This document shows, piece after piece, positions 41,400-50,656 of a stretch of 64,000 nucleotides of DNA (within the stretch, counting starts at the first letter, position 1; the number at the start of each line of letters is the position of its first letter). Both the position numbers and the translations under genes were made by a program. Under the pieces are notes generated by a model that worked only from the letters and a program-made list of their open reading frames with translations, did no database searches and was not told the DNA's origin. The stretch is taken from contig NZ_BJNF01000059.1 of assembly GCF_006539545.1 (NCBI RefSeq), positions 1 to 64,000 on the forward strand. Direction: 5' to 3'. Source of the DNA: Nitrobacter winogradskyi. Lineage in GTDB: Bacteria; Pseudomonadota; Alphaproteobacteria; Rhizobiales; Xanthobacteraceae.

Positions 41400-42312
41400 C
41401 ATCCGCCAACTACGCTACGCAATCGCTGCCGCCGATCACGGCAGCTTCTATCGAGCGGCGCGTACGCTCGATGTCGAGCAATCGACGCTCAGTCGGGCTA
41501 TCCTGAAGCTGGAGCGCTCGATCGGAATGCCGATCTTTGAGCGCTCGCGCGCCGGCGTAACGACGACGCTGGCCGGAAACGCTTTCATTCGCGGCGCGAA
41601 ACCAATGGTGGCAACGGCCGACAAGCTCGTGGCGATGATGCGGGCAGCCGGCCAGGGCCGCGCGGGTGGTCTCGTGCTGGGGCTTAACAGCTCGGTTTCC
41701 GCCGGCAATTTACGTGCAACAATGATGAGTTGGTGCGACGCGCACCCCGACGTCGAAGTCGGATGCGTCGAAGCGGACCGCAGCATCCTGCTCGCCGGCC
41801 TTGATACAGGGGAGATCGACATTGCGATCCTCATGGGTGCCGCCAGCCATAACGGATTCCGCTGCGAGCCGCTTTGGAGCGAGCGGATGTTGGCCGCGCT
41901 TCCACTCTCGCATCCGCTCGCGGAACGCGACGTGGTTCACTGGACGGATCTTCGCGGCGAGCGGTTTCTGCTTCCGGCCGCTGATCCCGGCCCGGAGATA
42001 CGGGATATGTTGCTGGGCCGTTTGGCGGTTTCGAGCGTAAAGCCTGACATCCGAATGCTCCAGGCGAGCCGCGAGACAGTGCTGAGCGTTCTCGGTGGGA
42101 GCTCCGGCATCAGCATCGTTTGCGAAGGCTCCACCGGAGCGCGCTATCCCGATATCGTCTATCGAGCGATACACGGCGAACAGGGGCCGGCCTTAACGGG
42201 CCATTCCGGTTGCTGGCGCGCTGACAACGACAACCCGGCGCTGCGGCGTTTCCTTGAATTCATCAAAGCACGCTACGCGCTCTCCTTTGATTTCGCCCAG
42301 ATATTTCAGTAA
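41386..42312 (+). CDS. LysR-family transcriptional regulator
   Basis: 308 residues (ATG at 41386, with a second ATG next to it). N-terminal helix-turn-helix: IRQLRYAIAAADHGSFYRAA then LDVEQSTLSRAILKLERSIG. The C-terminal effector domain starts near GLVLGLNSSVSAGNLRATMM and is complete. LysR genes of this type are regular members of trb-bearing ICEs in alphaproteobacteria, placed next to the trb operon. It lies in an operon after the LuxR and nucleotidyltransferase-like genes and before a TrbK-like gene. Confidence 0.87.
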   Translation: MMSFDIRQLRYAIAAADHGSFYRAARTLDVEQSTLSRAILKLERSIGMPIFERSRAGVTTTLAGNAFIRGAKPMVATADKLVAMMRAAGQGRAGGLVLGLNSSVSAGNLRATMMSWCDAHPDVEVGCVEADRSILLAGLDTGEIDIAILMGAASHNGFRCEPLWSERMLAALPLSHPLAERDVVHWTDLRGERFLLPAADPGPEIRDMLLGRLAVSSVKPDIRMLQASRETVLSVLGGSSGISIVCEGSTGARYPDIVYRAIHGEQGPALTGHSGCWRADNDNPALRRFLEFIKARYALSFDFAQIFQ

Positions 42313-42342
42313 ATTAAACTGCCTGTTCTTGGAGTGACTGTC

Positions 42343-42651
42343 ATGGGTCAAGGCAAGACAATCATTATCATGCTCGTCACCTTGGTCATCGGGTTCTCAT
42401 GCGGATTTTTGTTGCGGCCGGTGATCGCGCCAGCGCAGCAAGCCGCCCTAGCCGCTGCCGTTCCGCCCGCGGCCCCTGTATCGAGCGAGGCGCGTGGGAC
42501 GCAGTATTTCATGGCGAATATCGACGAGGCCCGTCAGGTCGTGGCCGGATGCCGTGATGGTTCGGTGCGTGGTGGCGAATGCGCCACGGCCGAAGAAGCG
42601 ATCATCAAGGTCGATGCCGCTGAACGCCGCAGGCGCTTCCTCGGCAACTGA
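42343..42651 (+). CDS. TrbK-like small membrane protein (entry-exclusion candidate)
   Basis: 102 residues from the ATG at 42343. One transmembrane or signal segment (TIIIMLVTLVIGFSCGFLL) is followed by an Ala/Pro linker and the pattern AGCRDGSVRGGECATAEE...RRRRFLGN. The two Cys followed by RRRFL match the C-terminal pattern of the TrbK-alt protein encoded inside the trb operon (47104-47406). It faces the end of the trb operon (convergent, 14-base gap). Probable surface- or entry-exclusion factor. Confidence 0.65.
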   Translation: MGQGKTIIIMLVTLVIGFSCGFLLRPVIAPAQQAALAAAVPPAAPVSSEARGTQYFMANIDEARQVVAGCRDGSVRGGECATAEEAIIKVDAAERRRRFLGN

Positions 42652-42665
42652 TCCTCGCGCGGCGC

Positions 42666-42890
42666 TCAGCCGTTCGCGCTACGCCGTCCGCGCGCAAAGC
42701 CACGGTCGCTCGCCATGAACCGCGCGAGCATCGGCGCAACCAGCTTCTCCGGCGTCACAGCGTCGCCGCCGGTCTCCGCTGCCAGCGCAGCCGCGTAGGC
42801 TGCAAGATCGCGGTGGACGGCGGCGGGCAGCTCCACGGTGAGCTTCACCGGCCGGTCGTCAGCGAGCGGCCCCAGCTTCAACTTCGTCAT
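42666..42890 (-). CDS. DUF2274 protein, end of trb operon
   Basis: 74 residues. It begins MTKLKLGPLADDRPVKLTVE and continues with a ribbon-helix-helix-like stretch (LPAAVHRDLAAYAAALAAET). DUF2274 proteins occur right after trbI in many ICEs. The start overlaps the trbI stop (ATGA). Probably a small DNA-binding or regulatory protein of conjugation. Confidence 0.8.
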   Translation of the reverse strand: MTKLKLGPLADDRPVKLTVELPAAVHRDLAAYAAALAAETGGDAVTPEKLVAPMLARFMASDRGFARGRRSANG

Positions 42891-44104
42891 CGCGTTGCTC
42901 CGATCGGTTCGAGCACGAGGTCGCGGGTGATGACCACGCGCAGCGGATGGCCTGGCCGGATTGTCAGCGTCGGCTGCACATTGAGCTGGCGACGCACGAT
43001 CTGCTGGCCGGTCTGGTTGATCGTGTCCTGCGAGCCGCGCCGGAGGGCGCGGGTCAGGTCGTCCTCGCTGTCCGCGCCCAGCTCGGCGCCGACGCCGAGG
43101 AGCGTCGAGACGGCTGCCGCCTTGAGGAGATTACCCCAATGCTGGTTCACGCGGTCCTGTAGCCCCGCGAACCCAGCTCCGTCGGCGCCGGGCTGGCGCT
43201 CGAGAACGATCGAGCGCCCGTCCGGCATGATAAGGCGGTCCCATGCGAGCAGCACGCGGGTCTGCCCGGCGGCGATCTCGCTGTCATACTCGCCGATCAG
43301 CCGTGCGCCCTGCGGAATGACGAGGATGCGCCCGGTCGGGCTGTCATAGACGTTGGCCGTCACCTGGGCGGTGATCTGGCCGGGCAGGTCTGAGCGGATG
43401 CCGGTGATGAGCGCAGCCGGGATGATGCTGCCGGCCTGCACGATGTTGGGCGATGCCGGTGCCGTCAGCCGCTCGACGCTGACCGTGCGCTGGTTGGGTG
43501 CCTGCGCCATGAAGGCGCGTTTGGCGGCCTGGTCGCTTTCCGCCGCTGCATCGGCTGTCGCTGGAGGTGCCGGGTTCGGCGCTGCGAGGCCGAGGGAAGC
43601 CGGGGCCGTTGATGACGCCGCGCCGCCGCTGCTGCCGAGGAAGACCGAACTGGTCCGCGCCGCGTCGCGCTCTTGTTGCGCGCGCTGGCGGGCGGCCTCG
43701 GCGGCCTGAGCGCGGGGATCGGGTTGACCTGGCTGCGCGCCGACCGGCGGCACGGGGACATTCTCGCCGCGCTGCTGCGCGGAGACAATAGGGCCGCCCA
43801 AGTCGCCGGGGAGCGGCGGGCCGAGCCGGGGCGCCTGCGCATAGTCGCTCGGCCCGGAGGTGATAGTCTCGGCCGTGGTCCTACTGTCGGTGTTGTAGAG
43901 TTCCTGCGCGGTCTTCTCGCCGGGCGGCCGCAGCGCATAAATCAGCGAGCCGCCGATCCCGAGGCCGGCGGCGACGCCAACGACGGCGAGCGCTTTGCGC
44001 GACAGGCGCATGACGCGTGGTGGGTCTCCGCGAAGCTGGAAGGCCTGCGGATCGGAGCGCGGCGCGGCGGGCGCGGCGGCCGGGGTGTCTACGGGCTCGC
44101 TCAC
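42887..44104 (-). CDS. trbI: Conjugal transfer protein TrbI (VirB10-like)
   Basis: 405 residues. N-terminal cytoplasmic part, one transmembrane helix at about 37-57 (ALAVVGVAAGLGIGGSLIYA), a long Pro/Ala/Gln-rich periplasmic linker, then the VirB10 core: VQAGSIIPAALITGIRSDLP, LVIPQGARLIGEYDSEI and LLAWDRLIMPDGRSI. It bridges the inner-membrane ATPases with the outer-membrane pore. Both ends overlap neighbours by four bases (trbG upstream, DUF2274 downstream). Confidence 0.92.
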   Translation of the reverse strand: MSEPVDTPAAAPAAPRSDPQAFQLRGDPPRVMRLSRKALAVVGVAAGLGIGGSLIYALRPPGEKTAQELYNTDSRTTAETITSGPSDYAQAPRLGPPLPGDLGGPIVSAQQRGENVPVPPVGAQPGQPDPRAQAAEAARQRAQQERDAARTSSVFLGSSGGAASSTAPASLGLAAPNPAPPATADAAAESDQAAKRAFMAQAPNQRTVSVERLTAPASPNIVQAGSIIPAALITGIRSDLPGQITAQVTANVYDSPTGRILVIPQGARLIGEYDSEIAAGQTRVLLAWDRLIMPDGRSIVLERQPGADGAGFAGLQDRVNQHWGNLLKAAAVSTLLGVGAELGADSEDDLTRALRRGSQDTINQTGQQIVRRQLNVQPTLTIRPGHPLRVVITRDLVLEPIGATR

Positions 44105-45108
44105 GGCCGCCCCCGCCGTCCATCGGTGCGCACGATCTGGACACGCTGCGCGCTGCGCCGGTCGCCCAGCCGCAGTTCGGCGGCGGCGAACAGGCGGTCC
44201 ACGACCATGTAGCGGCCCTGCACCCGGTAATTGACCAGCTCGGCTTCGCCAGATGCGCCACTTACGAACAGCGGCGGCATCTCGCCCTGCGAGATCCCGG
44301 CCGGAAATTCAATGAACACCTGCCGTCCATCGTCGAACGCGCGCGCCGGTCGCCACGGCGCGCGATCACCGTCGATGCGATAGCGGAAATTGAGCGTGGA
44401 CAGGTCGATGCCGCTCGCCACAGGCGCGGCCGCTGCGTTGCGGCCCTGCAAGGCGATCAGTGCGTCCTGTGGATAGGTCCAGCTCACCGACGCCATGTAG
44501 GTCGAGGACGTGGCGCGCAGTTCCAGATGATAGGTGCGCCGATCGGTGTTGATGACGAGATTGGTGGTGAGATCAGGCCGAGTTGGCTTGACGAGGATGT
44601 GGACGCGCGCGGTGGGACCGCTGCCGCTGATGGTGTCGCCGATGATCCAGCGCACGGTATCACCGGCCGCGACCGGCCCTGGCCCTACGAGTTGCTCGCC
44701 TTCCTGCAAAGCGATGTCCGTCACCTGACCCGGCGCGGTATAGACCTGATAGAGCGCGCCGTCGGTCCACGGATATTGCTGGATGGCGTTAAGGAAGCCG
44801 TCGCGCACCGGCTGGACGCGGGCGGCTGCGTTCGCCGCGCCGACGCGCTGGCGAGGATCGGTCGGCTCCGGCGGGCGGCGTGTGTCGGGCAGGGGCATCA
44901 ACTGGCCCGGAAGCGGCAGCGGTTCGGGGATCGTCACCACTTCGACGGCGCGGGGCGCTTCCGGGGCGAGCGTCGCAGCGATCTCGGCCGGGGGATCGTC
45001 ATAGGTGATGGCTGGAGACCGCGCCGATGTGGTGGCGCATCCGGCGAGCGCGGTGGCGGAAACGAGCAGCGCCGCCGATGCGGCACGGCGATATGGACTG
45101 ACGGTCAT
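44101..45108 (-). CDS. trbG: Conjugal transfer protein TrbG (VirB9-like)
   Basis: 335 residues; lipoprotein-type signal peptide with lipobox-like LAGCATTS at about 21-28. VirB9 core: VYTAPGQVTDIALQEGEQLV, TNLVINTDRRTYHLELRAT and FNFRYRI-like LNFRYRIDGDRAPWRPARAF; C-terminal VNYRVQGRYMVVDRLFAAAE. It forms the periplasmic and outer-membrane core with TrbI. Overlaps trbF and trbI by four bases each. Confidence 0.92.
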   Translation of the reverse strand: MTVSPYRRAASAALLVSATALAGCATTSARSPAITYDDPPAEIAATLAPEAPRAVEVVTIPEPLPLPGQLMPLPDTRRPPEPTDPRQRVGAANAAARVQPVRDGFLNAIQQYPWTDGALYQVYTAPGQVTDIALQEGEQLVGPGPVAAGDTVRWIIGDTISGSGPTARVHILVKPTRPDLTTNLVINTDRRTYHLELRATSSTYMASVSWTYPQDALIALQGRNAAAAPVASGIDLSTLNFRYRIDGDRAPWRPARAFDDGRQVFIEFPAGISQGEMPPLFVSGASGEAELVNYRVQGRYMVVDRLFAAAELRLGDRRSAQRVQIVRTDGRRGRP

Positions 45109-45788
45109 TGCGACAGCTCCTTTGACCAGTTGAGGGCATTGACGAAGACGCCGAGCGGATTCTTGCGCAGGGCGTCGGGCGTGCGCGGGGGCTGCACGAC
45201 GACGGTAAGGATCGCGGACCAGCGCTCGGTCGTGGTGAGGCTGCCGTCCTGATAGCGGCGCTCGGTCCAGGCGACGCGGAAGCTGTCGGGCGAAGCCCGG
45301 ATGACGCTCGACACGTCCACCGCGACCTGCACCCTTCCGACATTGGCGAAGGGATCGTTGGCGCGCGCATAGTCGTTGAGCGCCACCGCGCCGCGATCGG
45401 TGGTGAAGTCATAAGCGCGGAGCCAGTTCTGACGGACGATCACGGGGTCGGCGGGAATCGAGCGAACCTGCTCGATGAGGCGCGCGAGGTGGAACGCGAT
45501 TTGTGGATCGGTCGGGCGATAGCCGGCCTCGGCCGGCGCGACCGCCTGCGCTTCACCGAGCCGATCGACCTGCACGACCCAGGGGACGATATGGCCGCGC
45601 GCCGATTGCCAGATGAGGCCGGCGGTCAGGCCGCCAGAAAGCGCCAATGCGCCGAAGAAGGCGACGCGCCAGTTCTTCGCCTGCACGCGGGACGATCCGA
45701 TCCGGTCGTCCCAGGCTTGCGCGGCGCGCTGGTAAGGGGTCGTCGGTTCCGGCGTCTGGCCGTAGCGGAGGGTGGGGCGTTTGAACAT
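45105..45788 (-). CDS. trbF: Conjugal transfer protein TrbF (VirB8-like)
   Basis: 227 residues. One N-terminal transmembrane helix (VAFFGALALSGGLTAGLIW) and a periplasmic NTF2-like VirB8 domain: VPWVVQVDRLGEAQAVAPAE, WLRAYDFTTDRGAVALNDYA and SFRVAWTERRYQDGSLTTTE. It nucleates the secretion channel in the inner membrane. Starts three bases after the trbL stop. Confidence 0.92.
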   Translation of the reverse strand: MFKRPTLRYGQTPEPTTPYQRAAQAWDDRIGSSRVQAKNWRVAFFGALALSGGLTAGLIWQSARGHIVPWVVQVDRLGEAQAVAPAEAGYRPTDPQIAFHLARLIEQVRSIPADPVIVRQNWLRAYDFTTDRGAVALNDYARANDPFANVGRVQVAVDVSSVIRASPDSFRVAWTERRYQDGSLTTTERWSAILTVVVQPPRTPDALRKNPLGVFVNALNWSKELSQ

Positions 45789-45791
45789 GGA

Positions 45792-47102
45792 TCAATCCTT
45801 CTGGCTGACATCAACCGACGCGCCGCCGCCGCCGCCGTCGCCGGAGCGCAGCGTATGGGCGGCGACCGTCGCGCCGTGGGTCATAGTTTGGCGGCGCTTC
45901 ATGGCGGTGGCCCAGGTCGGCGGGCCACCGGACGCCTCCGGCGCGGGCGCTGCGCCGCCGCCAGAAATCGTGCCGCCCGTGGCGGTGACGGCGGCGAGTC
46001 CGCCGGAGCGGTAGCTGTCCTTGAGTGACCCGGCGGCTTTTCTGAGCGGCGAAAGCGCGGCGCCTACGGCCGCCCGCCCGACGCCGGCCGCGCCACCCGC
46101 TGCGGCGGCTGCGCCGGTCTTTCCGGCAGAGCCGAGCGCGTAGGCGCTGTTTGCTGCGCCGGAGGTGAACGCCGCGCCACGGGCCGCGCCGCCAACCGCA
46201 CCGGCGACTGCGCCGGCACCGAGGCGAGCGGCGGCAGCGCCACCGACCAGCGCGCCCCCGGCGGCGAGTGCGGTCCCGGCCGCGGCGCCAGCGCCAAGTG
46301 CGGGACCGCCTGAGACGATGCCGTTGGCGATCGACGGGCCGAAGATGCCAAGGCCGAGCAGACAGAGCGAGGCAAGCGCGACCGCCATCGCATCCTCGAT
46401 GGTCGGCTGCGCGCCGCCAAAGCCGGCGCGGAACTCGTCGAACAGGGTGGAGCCGATGCCGACGATGACGGCGAGCACCAGCACCTTGACGCCCGACGAG
46501 ATGACCAGCCCCAGCACGCGCTCGGCCATGAAGGCGGTCTTGCCGAATAGGCCGAACGGGATCAGCACGAAGCCGGCCAGCGTCGCCAGCTTGAACTCGA
46601 TCAGCGTGATGAAAAGCTGGATAGCCAGGATGAAGAAGGCGAGGATGACCAGCACCCAAGCGAACAGCAGGCACGCGATCTGGATGAAATTCTCGAAGAA
46701 GGCGATCCAACCCATCAGGTCGGAGATGGATTCGAGGATGGGCTGACCCGCCTCAAGGCCGACCTGAGCGACGCGGCCCGGCTGGAGCAGCTCGGCGGCC
46801 GTGAAGCCGGTGCCGGACGCTTTCAATCCAAGGCCGGCGAAGCTCTCGAAGACGATCCGCGCCAGGCTGTTCCAGTTGCCGATGATGTAGGCGAAGACGC
46901 CGACGAACAGGGTCTTTTTGATAAGCCTCGCAAGGATGTCGTCGCCCTCGCCCCGCGTCCAAAACAGCGCGGCAAGCGTCACGTCGATGACGATCAGCGT
47001 CGTGGCGATGAACGCCACCTCGCCGCCGAGCAGACCGAACCCGCTGTCAATGTAGCGGGTGAAGACATCCAGAAAGCGATCGACGACGCCGGTGCCGCCC
47101 AT
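45792..47102 (-). CDS. trbL: Conjugal transfer protein TrbL (VirB6-like)
   Basis: 436 residues; ATG at 47102 (a longer frame to 47156 overlaps trbK). About six to seven helices up to residue 290 (VAFIATTLIVIDVTLAALFW, LLFAWVLVILAFFILAIQLF, LATLAGFVLIPFGLFG, VKVLVLAVIVGIGSTLF), then a long Ala/Gly-rich tail that is typical of TrbL and may be flexible or variable. It is the polytopic inner-membrane channel component. Confidence 0.92.
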   Translation of the reverse strand: MGGTGVVDRFLDVFTRYIDSGFGLLGGEVAFIATTLIVIDVTLAALFWTRGEGDDILARLIKKTLFVGVFAYIIGNWNSLARIVFESFAGLGLKASGTGFTAAELLQPGRVAQVGLEAGQPILESISDLMGWIAFFENFIQIACLLFAWVLVILAFFILAIQLFITLIEFKLATLAGFVLIPFGLFGKTAFMAERVLGLVISSGVKVLVLAVIVGIGSTLFDEFRAGFGGAQPTIEDAMAVALASLCLLGLGIFGPSIANGIVSGGPALGAGAAAGTALAAGGALVGGAAAARLGAGAVAGAVGGAARGAAFTSGAANSAYALGSAGKTGAAAAAGGAAGVGRAAVGAALSPLRKAAGSLKDSYRSGGLAAVTATGGTISGGGAAPAPEASGGPPTWATAMKRRQTMTHGATVAAHTLRSGDGGGGGASVDVSQKD

Positions 47103-47103
47103 G

Positions 47104-47406
47104 TCAGTTCTCCTGCGGGTTCGCCCCATCGGCGATGCGGGCGGCGGGACGCGCACCAGGCGCGAGGAAGCGGCGGCGATTTTCCGCCCATGCGCGGAGG
47201 CAATCGGGATCGCTCGCGCCGGCCTGTCCGAGTGACTGGCAACGGCGCAGTTCGATCAGCAGCGGGTCCGTCGCCGGGGTTTCGGCGACGGACCCCGGCG
47301 CCTCGGGCATCGGCTCGGGTGCGCGCGCCATTTCGATCGCGGTCATCGTGATTGCGATGGCGACGAACACGATTGCACCGATCCGAGCGAGGAGCTTGCT
47401 GTCCAC
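47104..47406 (-). CDS. trbK: TrbK-alt, putative entry-exclusion protein
   Basis: 100 residues from a GTG at 47406. One N-terminal helix (ARIGAIVFVAIAITMTAIEM), Pro-rich linker, then LIELRRCQSLGQAGASDPDC followed by LRAWAENRRRFLAPG. This two-Cys/RRRFL pattern defines the TrbK-alt type that prevents uptake of an identical element. It lies between trbJ and trbL, the standard place. Confidence 0.85.
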   Translation of the reverse strand: MDSKLLARIGAIVFVAIAITMTAIEMARAPEPMPEAPGSVAETPATDPLLIELRRCQSLGQAGASDPDCLRAWAENRRRFLAPGARPAARIADGANPQEN

Positions 47407-47411
47407 GGGCG

Positions 47412-48170
47412 TCAGTCGCGGAACATGCGGGCGTTGCCCGGCTGATAGCCGGTGGATGGCGTCAGGAAGCGCCGACGCCGCTCACGCCCTTCCTCCTCCG
47501 CCGCCGTATGGCGAGCCGCATTCAGCGCCTGCGCGCGGCCCTGCGCCGCGACCAAGGCCGTGAGATCGGCGATCTGCTGCGATTGCAGGGCGAGAAGCTG
47601 GTTGCCGGCCTGCGCGGCCTGAAGGGCGCCGGTCGCGGACTGGCTCGACGAAACGAGGCCGTTCATCGCCGTGCGCGTGCCGTCGATATTGCCGACGACG
47701 CCGGCCTGAACGCGCAGCGCGTCCTCGAACGCGCCGACGCTATCTTCCCAGCGCGCATTGGCGTTGGCGACCATCTGCGCGTGGGTGCCGGTGAGCGCGG
47801 CGCCCCTGTAGCGGCCGTTGAACGCCTGCTGGACGTTCTGCACGTCGTAGGCGATCCGCTGCGCCTCGCCGAGAAGCTGCTGTGTGCGCTGCACCTGCTG
47901 TTGGAGCTGCTGGAGCGAACTGAAAGGCAGCGAGGCGAGATTGCGCGCCTCGTTGGTGAGGCTCGTCGCTGCTTGCTGGATTTGCTGAATTTGGTTGTTG
48001 ATCTGCTGGAGCGACCGGGCCGCCGTCAGCACGTTCTGCGCGTAGTTGGTCGGGTCATAGACGATCCCGCCGAATTGGGCGTGCGCCGGTGTCGCGGCGG
48101 TGATGCCGATCGTGCTCGACGTGGCGATGGCGCCGGCCAGCACGGCGCGGCGCAGGATGGAGGGCTTCAT
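47412..48170 (-). CDS. trbJ: Conjugal transfer protein TrbJ (VirB5-like)
   Basis: 252 residues; the ATG at 48170 overlaps the trbE stop. Signal peptide RRAVLAGAIATSS...TPAHAQ. It has TrbJ-type content: IVYDPTNYAQNVLTAARSLQ, long Gln-rich coiled-coil segments (QQINNQIQQIQQAATSLTNE, SLQQLQQQVQRTQQLLGEAQ) and ALTGTHAQMVANANARWED. Minor pilus component or assembly factor in the periplasm. Confidence 0.9.
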   Translation of the reverse strand: MKPSILRRAVLAGAIATSSTIGITAATPAHAQFGGIVYDPTNYAQNVLTAARSLQQINNQIQQIQQAATSLTNEARNLASLPFSSLQQLQQQVQRTQQLLGEAQRIAYDVQNVQQAFNGRYRGAALTGTHAQMVANANARWEDSVGAFEDALRVQAGVVGNIDGTRTAMNGLVSSSQSATGALQAAQAGNQLLALQSQQIADLTALVAAQGRAQALNAARHTAAEEEGRERRRRFLTPSTGYQPGNARMFRD

Positions 48171-50656
48171 GGTTCGATGTCCTTCAAGGCTAGGGGAAGC
48201 TGGCCGGTATCTTCCCGGCGGCCGGCCAGCGGATAGGGTTGGGGTTCGGGAAGAAGCTCGACCGCCCAGGCGCAGCCGCGGCGCCGCAGCCATTCGGCCG
48301 CAAAGCCGGACTGGCCCCGCGCCTCGACGATGTCGGCGATGGCGAGCTGATCGGTCTTGGCGGAGGCGGCGGCGAACGCCAGCGCGACCTCCCCAAGTCC
48401 CAGCTCGAAGAGGCGGTTGCCGCGCCGCGACTGGCAGTAATAGTCGCGCTTCGGCGTCGCCCGGCTCAGTATCTCGATCTGGCGCGCATTGAGACCGAAC
48501 CGCTCGTAGATCGCGGCGATCTGCGGTTCGGCCGCGCGCTCGTTGGGGAGGAAGATGCGCGTCGGGCAGCTCTCGATGATGGCCGGCGCGATGTCGCTCG
48601 TCTCGATGTCGGCGAGGCTCTGCGTGGCGAAGACAACGCTGGCGTTCTTCTTGCGCAGCGTCTTCAACCACTCGCGGAGTTGGGCCGCGAAGTCCGGGCT
48701 GTCCAGAACCAGCCAGCCCTCGTCGATGATGATGAGAGTCGGCGAGCCGTCCAGCCGATCACCGATGCGGTGGAACAGGTAGGACAGCACCGCAGCCGCC
48801 GATCCTGCGCCGACCAGGCCCTCGGTCTCGAATGCCTGCACGTCGGCTTCGCCGATCCGTTCGGCCTCGGCGTCGAGCAGCCGGCCCCACGTCCCGCCGA
48901 TGCAATATGGCGCGAGCGCCTGCTTGAGCTGCTGACTCTGGAGCAGCACGGCAAGCCCGGTCAGGGTCCGCTCCGCGACCGGCGCCGACGCCAGCGACCC
49001 GAGCGCCGACCACAGATGCTCCTTCGCCTGCGGATCGACCGCGACGCCTTCGCTGCCAAGGATCGCCGCCAGCCATTCCGCCGCCCAGGCGCGCTCGGCC
49101 GGATCGTCGATATGGGCGAGCGGCTGGAGCTGCACGCCGTCGCCGGTCTCGTCGGCGAGCATCCCGCCGAGATCCTGCCAGTCGCCGCCCATGCCGATCG
49201 CGGCGGCGCGGATGCTGCCGCCGAAGTCGAAGGCGAAAACCTGCGCATTCTCGTAGCGGCGGAACTGCATCGCCATCAGCGCGAGCAACACCGATTTGCC
49301 GGCGCCGGTCGGGCCGACGATCAGCGTGTGGCCGACATCGCCGACGTGAAGGGAAAACCGGAACGGGGTCGAGCCTTCGGTCTTGCCGTAAAGCAAGGGG
49401 GGAGCGCCGAAATGCTCGTCCCGTTCCGGCCCCGCCCATACCGCTGACAGGGGGATCAGGTGGGCGAGATTGATGGTGGAAATCGGGGGCTGGCGGACGT
49501 TGGCGTAGATGTGGCCGGGCAGGCTCCCCAGCCATGCCTCGATCGCGTTCATGCCCTCTGGAATGACGGTGAAGTCGCGGCCCTGGATGACCTTCTCGAC
49601 CAGCCGCAGCTTCTCGCCGGCGATGGCCGGATCGCGGTCCCACACCGTCACGCTGGCGGTGACATAGGCCATGCCGGCATAGTCGGCGCCCAGCTCCTGC
49701 AAGGCGGTGTCGGCGTCGGCTGCCTTGTTCGAGGCGTCGCTGTCGAGCAGCGTGCTCGCCTCGTTCGTCATCACTTCTTTCAAGATGGCCGCGACCGACT
49801 TGCGCTTCGCGAACCATTGGCGGCGGATACGCGTGAGCAGCTTGGTCGCGTCGGTCTTGTCGAGCATGATCGCGCGGGTGGACCAGCGATACTCGAAGGC
49901 GAGCCGGTTCAGCTCGTCGAGCAGGCCGGGAAAGGTGACGCTCGGAAATCCAATGATCGTCAGCGTGCGGAGATGATGGTCGCCCAGGCGCGGCTCCAGC
50001 CCGCCGGTGAGCGGCTCGTCCGCCAGCAAGGCATCCAGGTGCATCGGGGTTTCCGGCACGCGCACGCGCTGGAGCCGTGTTGAAATCGTGCTGTGCAGGT
50101 AGGTCAGCGTTTCGGCGTCATCGAGCCAGCGGACCTCGGGCATGAAGCCCTCGACCAGGTTCAGCACGCGGTCGCTGCGATCGGTGAAGCCTTTGAGCAG
50201 CTCCCACGGATCGACGCCGGTGGTGGAGCGGCCCTCGTAGAGCCAGCCTTCAGCCCGCGCGGCTTCCGCGGCGGGCGGCATCCACAGCAGCGTCAGATAA
50301 TAGGCGCTCTCGAAATGCGCGCCTTCCTCGCGGAACTGTTCCCGCCGTTCCATATCGACCAGCGCCGACACGGGATCGGGGAAATCGTCCTCAGGATAGT
50401 CGAGCGCGGGCGTCCGCTGCGCTTCGACGAAGATCGCCCAGCCCGAACCGAGCCGGCGAAGCGAATTGTTGAGCCGCGAGGTCGTTGCCACCAGTTCGGC
50501 CGGCGTCGCGCTGTCAAGATCGGGGCCGCGGAACCGGGCGGTGCGCTGGAACGAACCGTCCTTGTTGAGCACGACGCCTTCACCGACCAGCGCGGCCCAG
50601 GGCAGGAAGTCGGCAAGGTGTGCCGCTTGCCCACGGTATTCGCGCAAGTTCATCAT
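48167..50656 (-). CDS. trbE: Conjugal transfer ATPase TrbE (VirB4-like)
   Basis: 829 residues, full length for the family. Starts MMNLREYRGQAAHLADFLPW. Walker A is IVGPTGAGKSVLLAL, Walker B is LIIIDEGWLVLDS, followed by VVFATQSLADI. The VirB4 N-terminal CagE domain covers about the first 250 residues. It is the largest ATPase of the transfer channel, needed for pilus building and DNA transfer. Overlaps trbD and trbJ by four bases. Confidence 0.94.
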   Translation of the reverse strand: MMNLREYRGQAAHLADFLPWAALVGEGVVLNKDGSFQRTARFRGPDLDSATPAELVATTSRLNNSLRRLGSGWAIFVEAQRTPALDYPEDDFPDPVSALVDMERREQFREEGAHFESAYYLTLLWMPPAAEAARAEGWLYEGRSTTGVDPWELLKGFTDRSDRVLNLVEGFMPEVRWLDDAETLTYLHSTISTRLQRVRVPETPMHLDALLADEPLTGGLEPRLGDHHLRTLTIIGFPSVTFPGLLDELNRLAFEYRWSTRAIMLDKTDATKLLTRIRRQWFAKRKSVAAILKEVMTNEASTLLDSDASNKAADADTALQELGADYAGMAYVTASVTVWDRDPAIAGEKLRLVEKVIQGRDFTVIPEGMNAIEAWLGSLPGHIYANVRQPPISTINLAHLIPLSAVWAGPERDEHFGAPPLLYGKTEGSTPFRFSLHVGDVGHTLIVGPTGAGKSVLLALMAMQFRRYENAQVFAFDFGGSIRAAAIGMGGDWQDLGGMLADETGDGVQLQPLAHIDDPAERAWAAEWLAAILGSEGVAVDPQAKEHLWSALGSLASAPVAERTLTGLAVLLQSQQLKQALAPYCIGGTWGRLLDAEAERIGEADVQAFETEGLVGAGSAAAVLSYLFHRIGDRLDGSPTLIIIDEGWLVLDSPDFAAQLREWLKTLRKKNASVVFATQSLADIETSDIAPAIIESCPTRIFLPNERAAEPQIAAIYERFGLNARQIEILSRATPKRDYYCQSRRGNRLFELGLGEVALAFAAASAKTDQLAIADIVEARGQSGFAAEWLRRRGCAWAVELLPEPQPYPLAGRREDTGQLPLALKDIEP

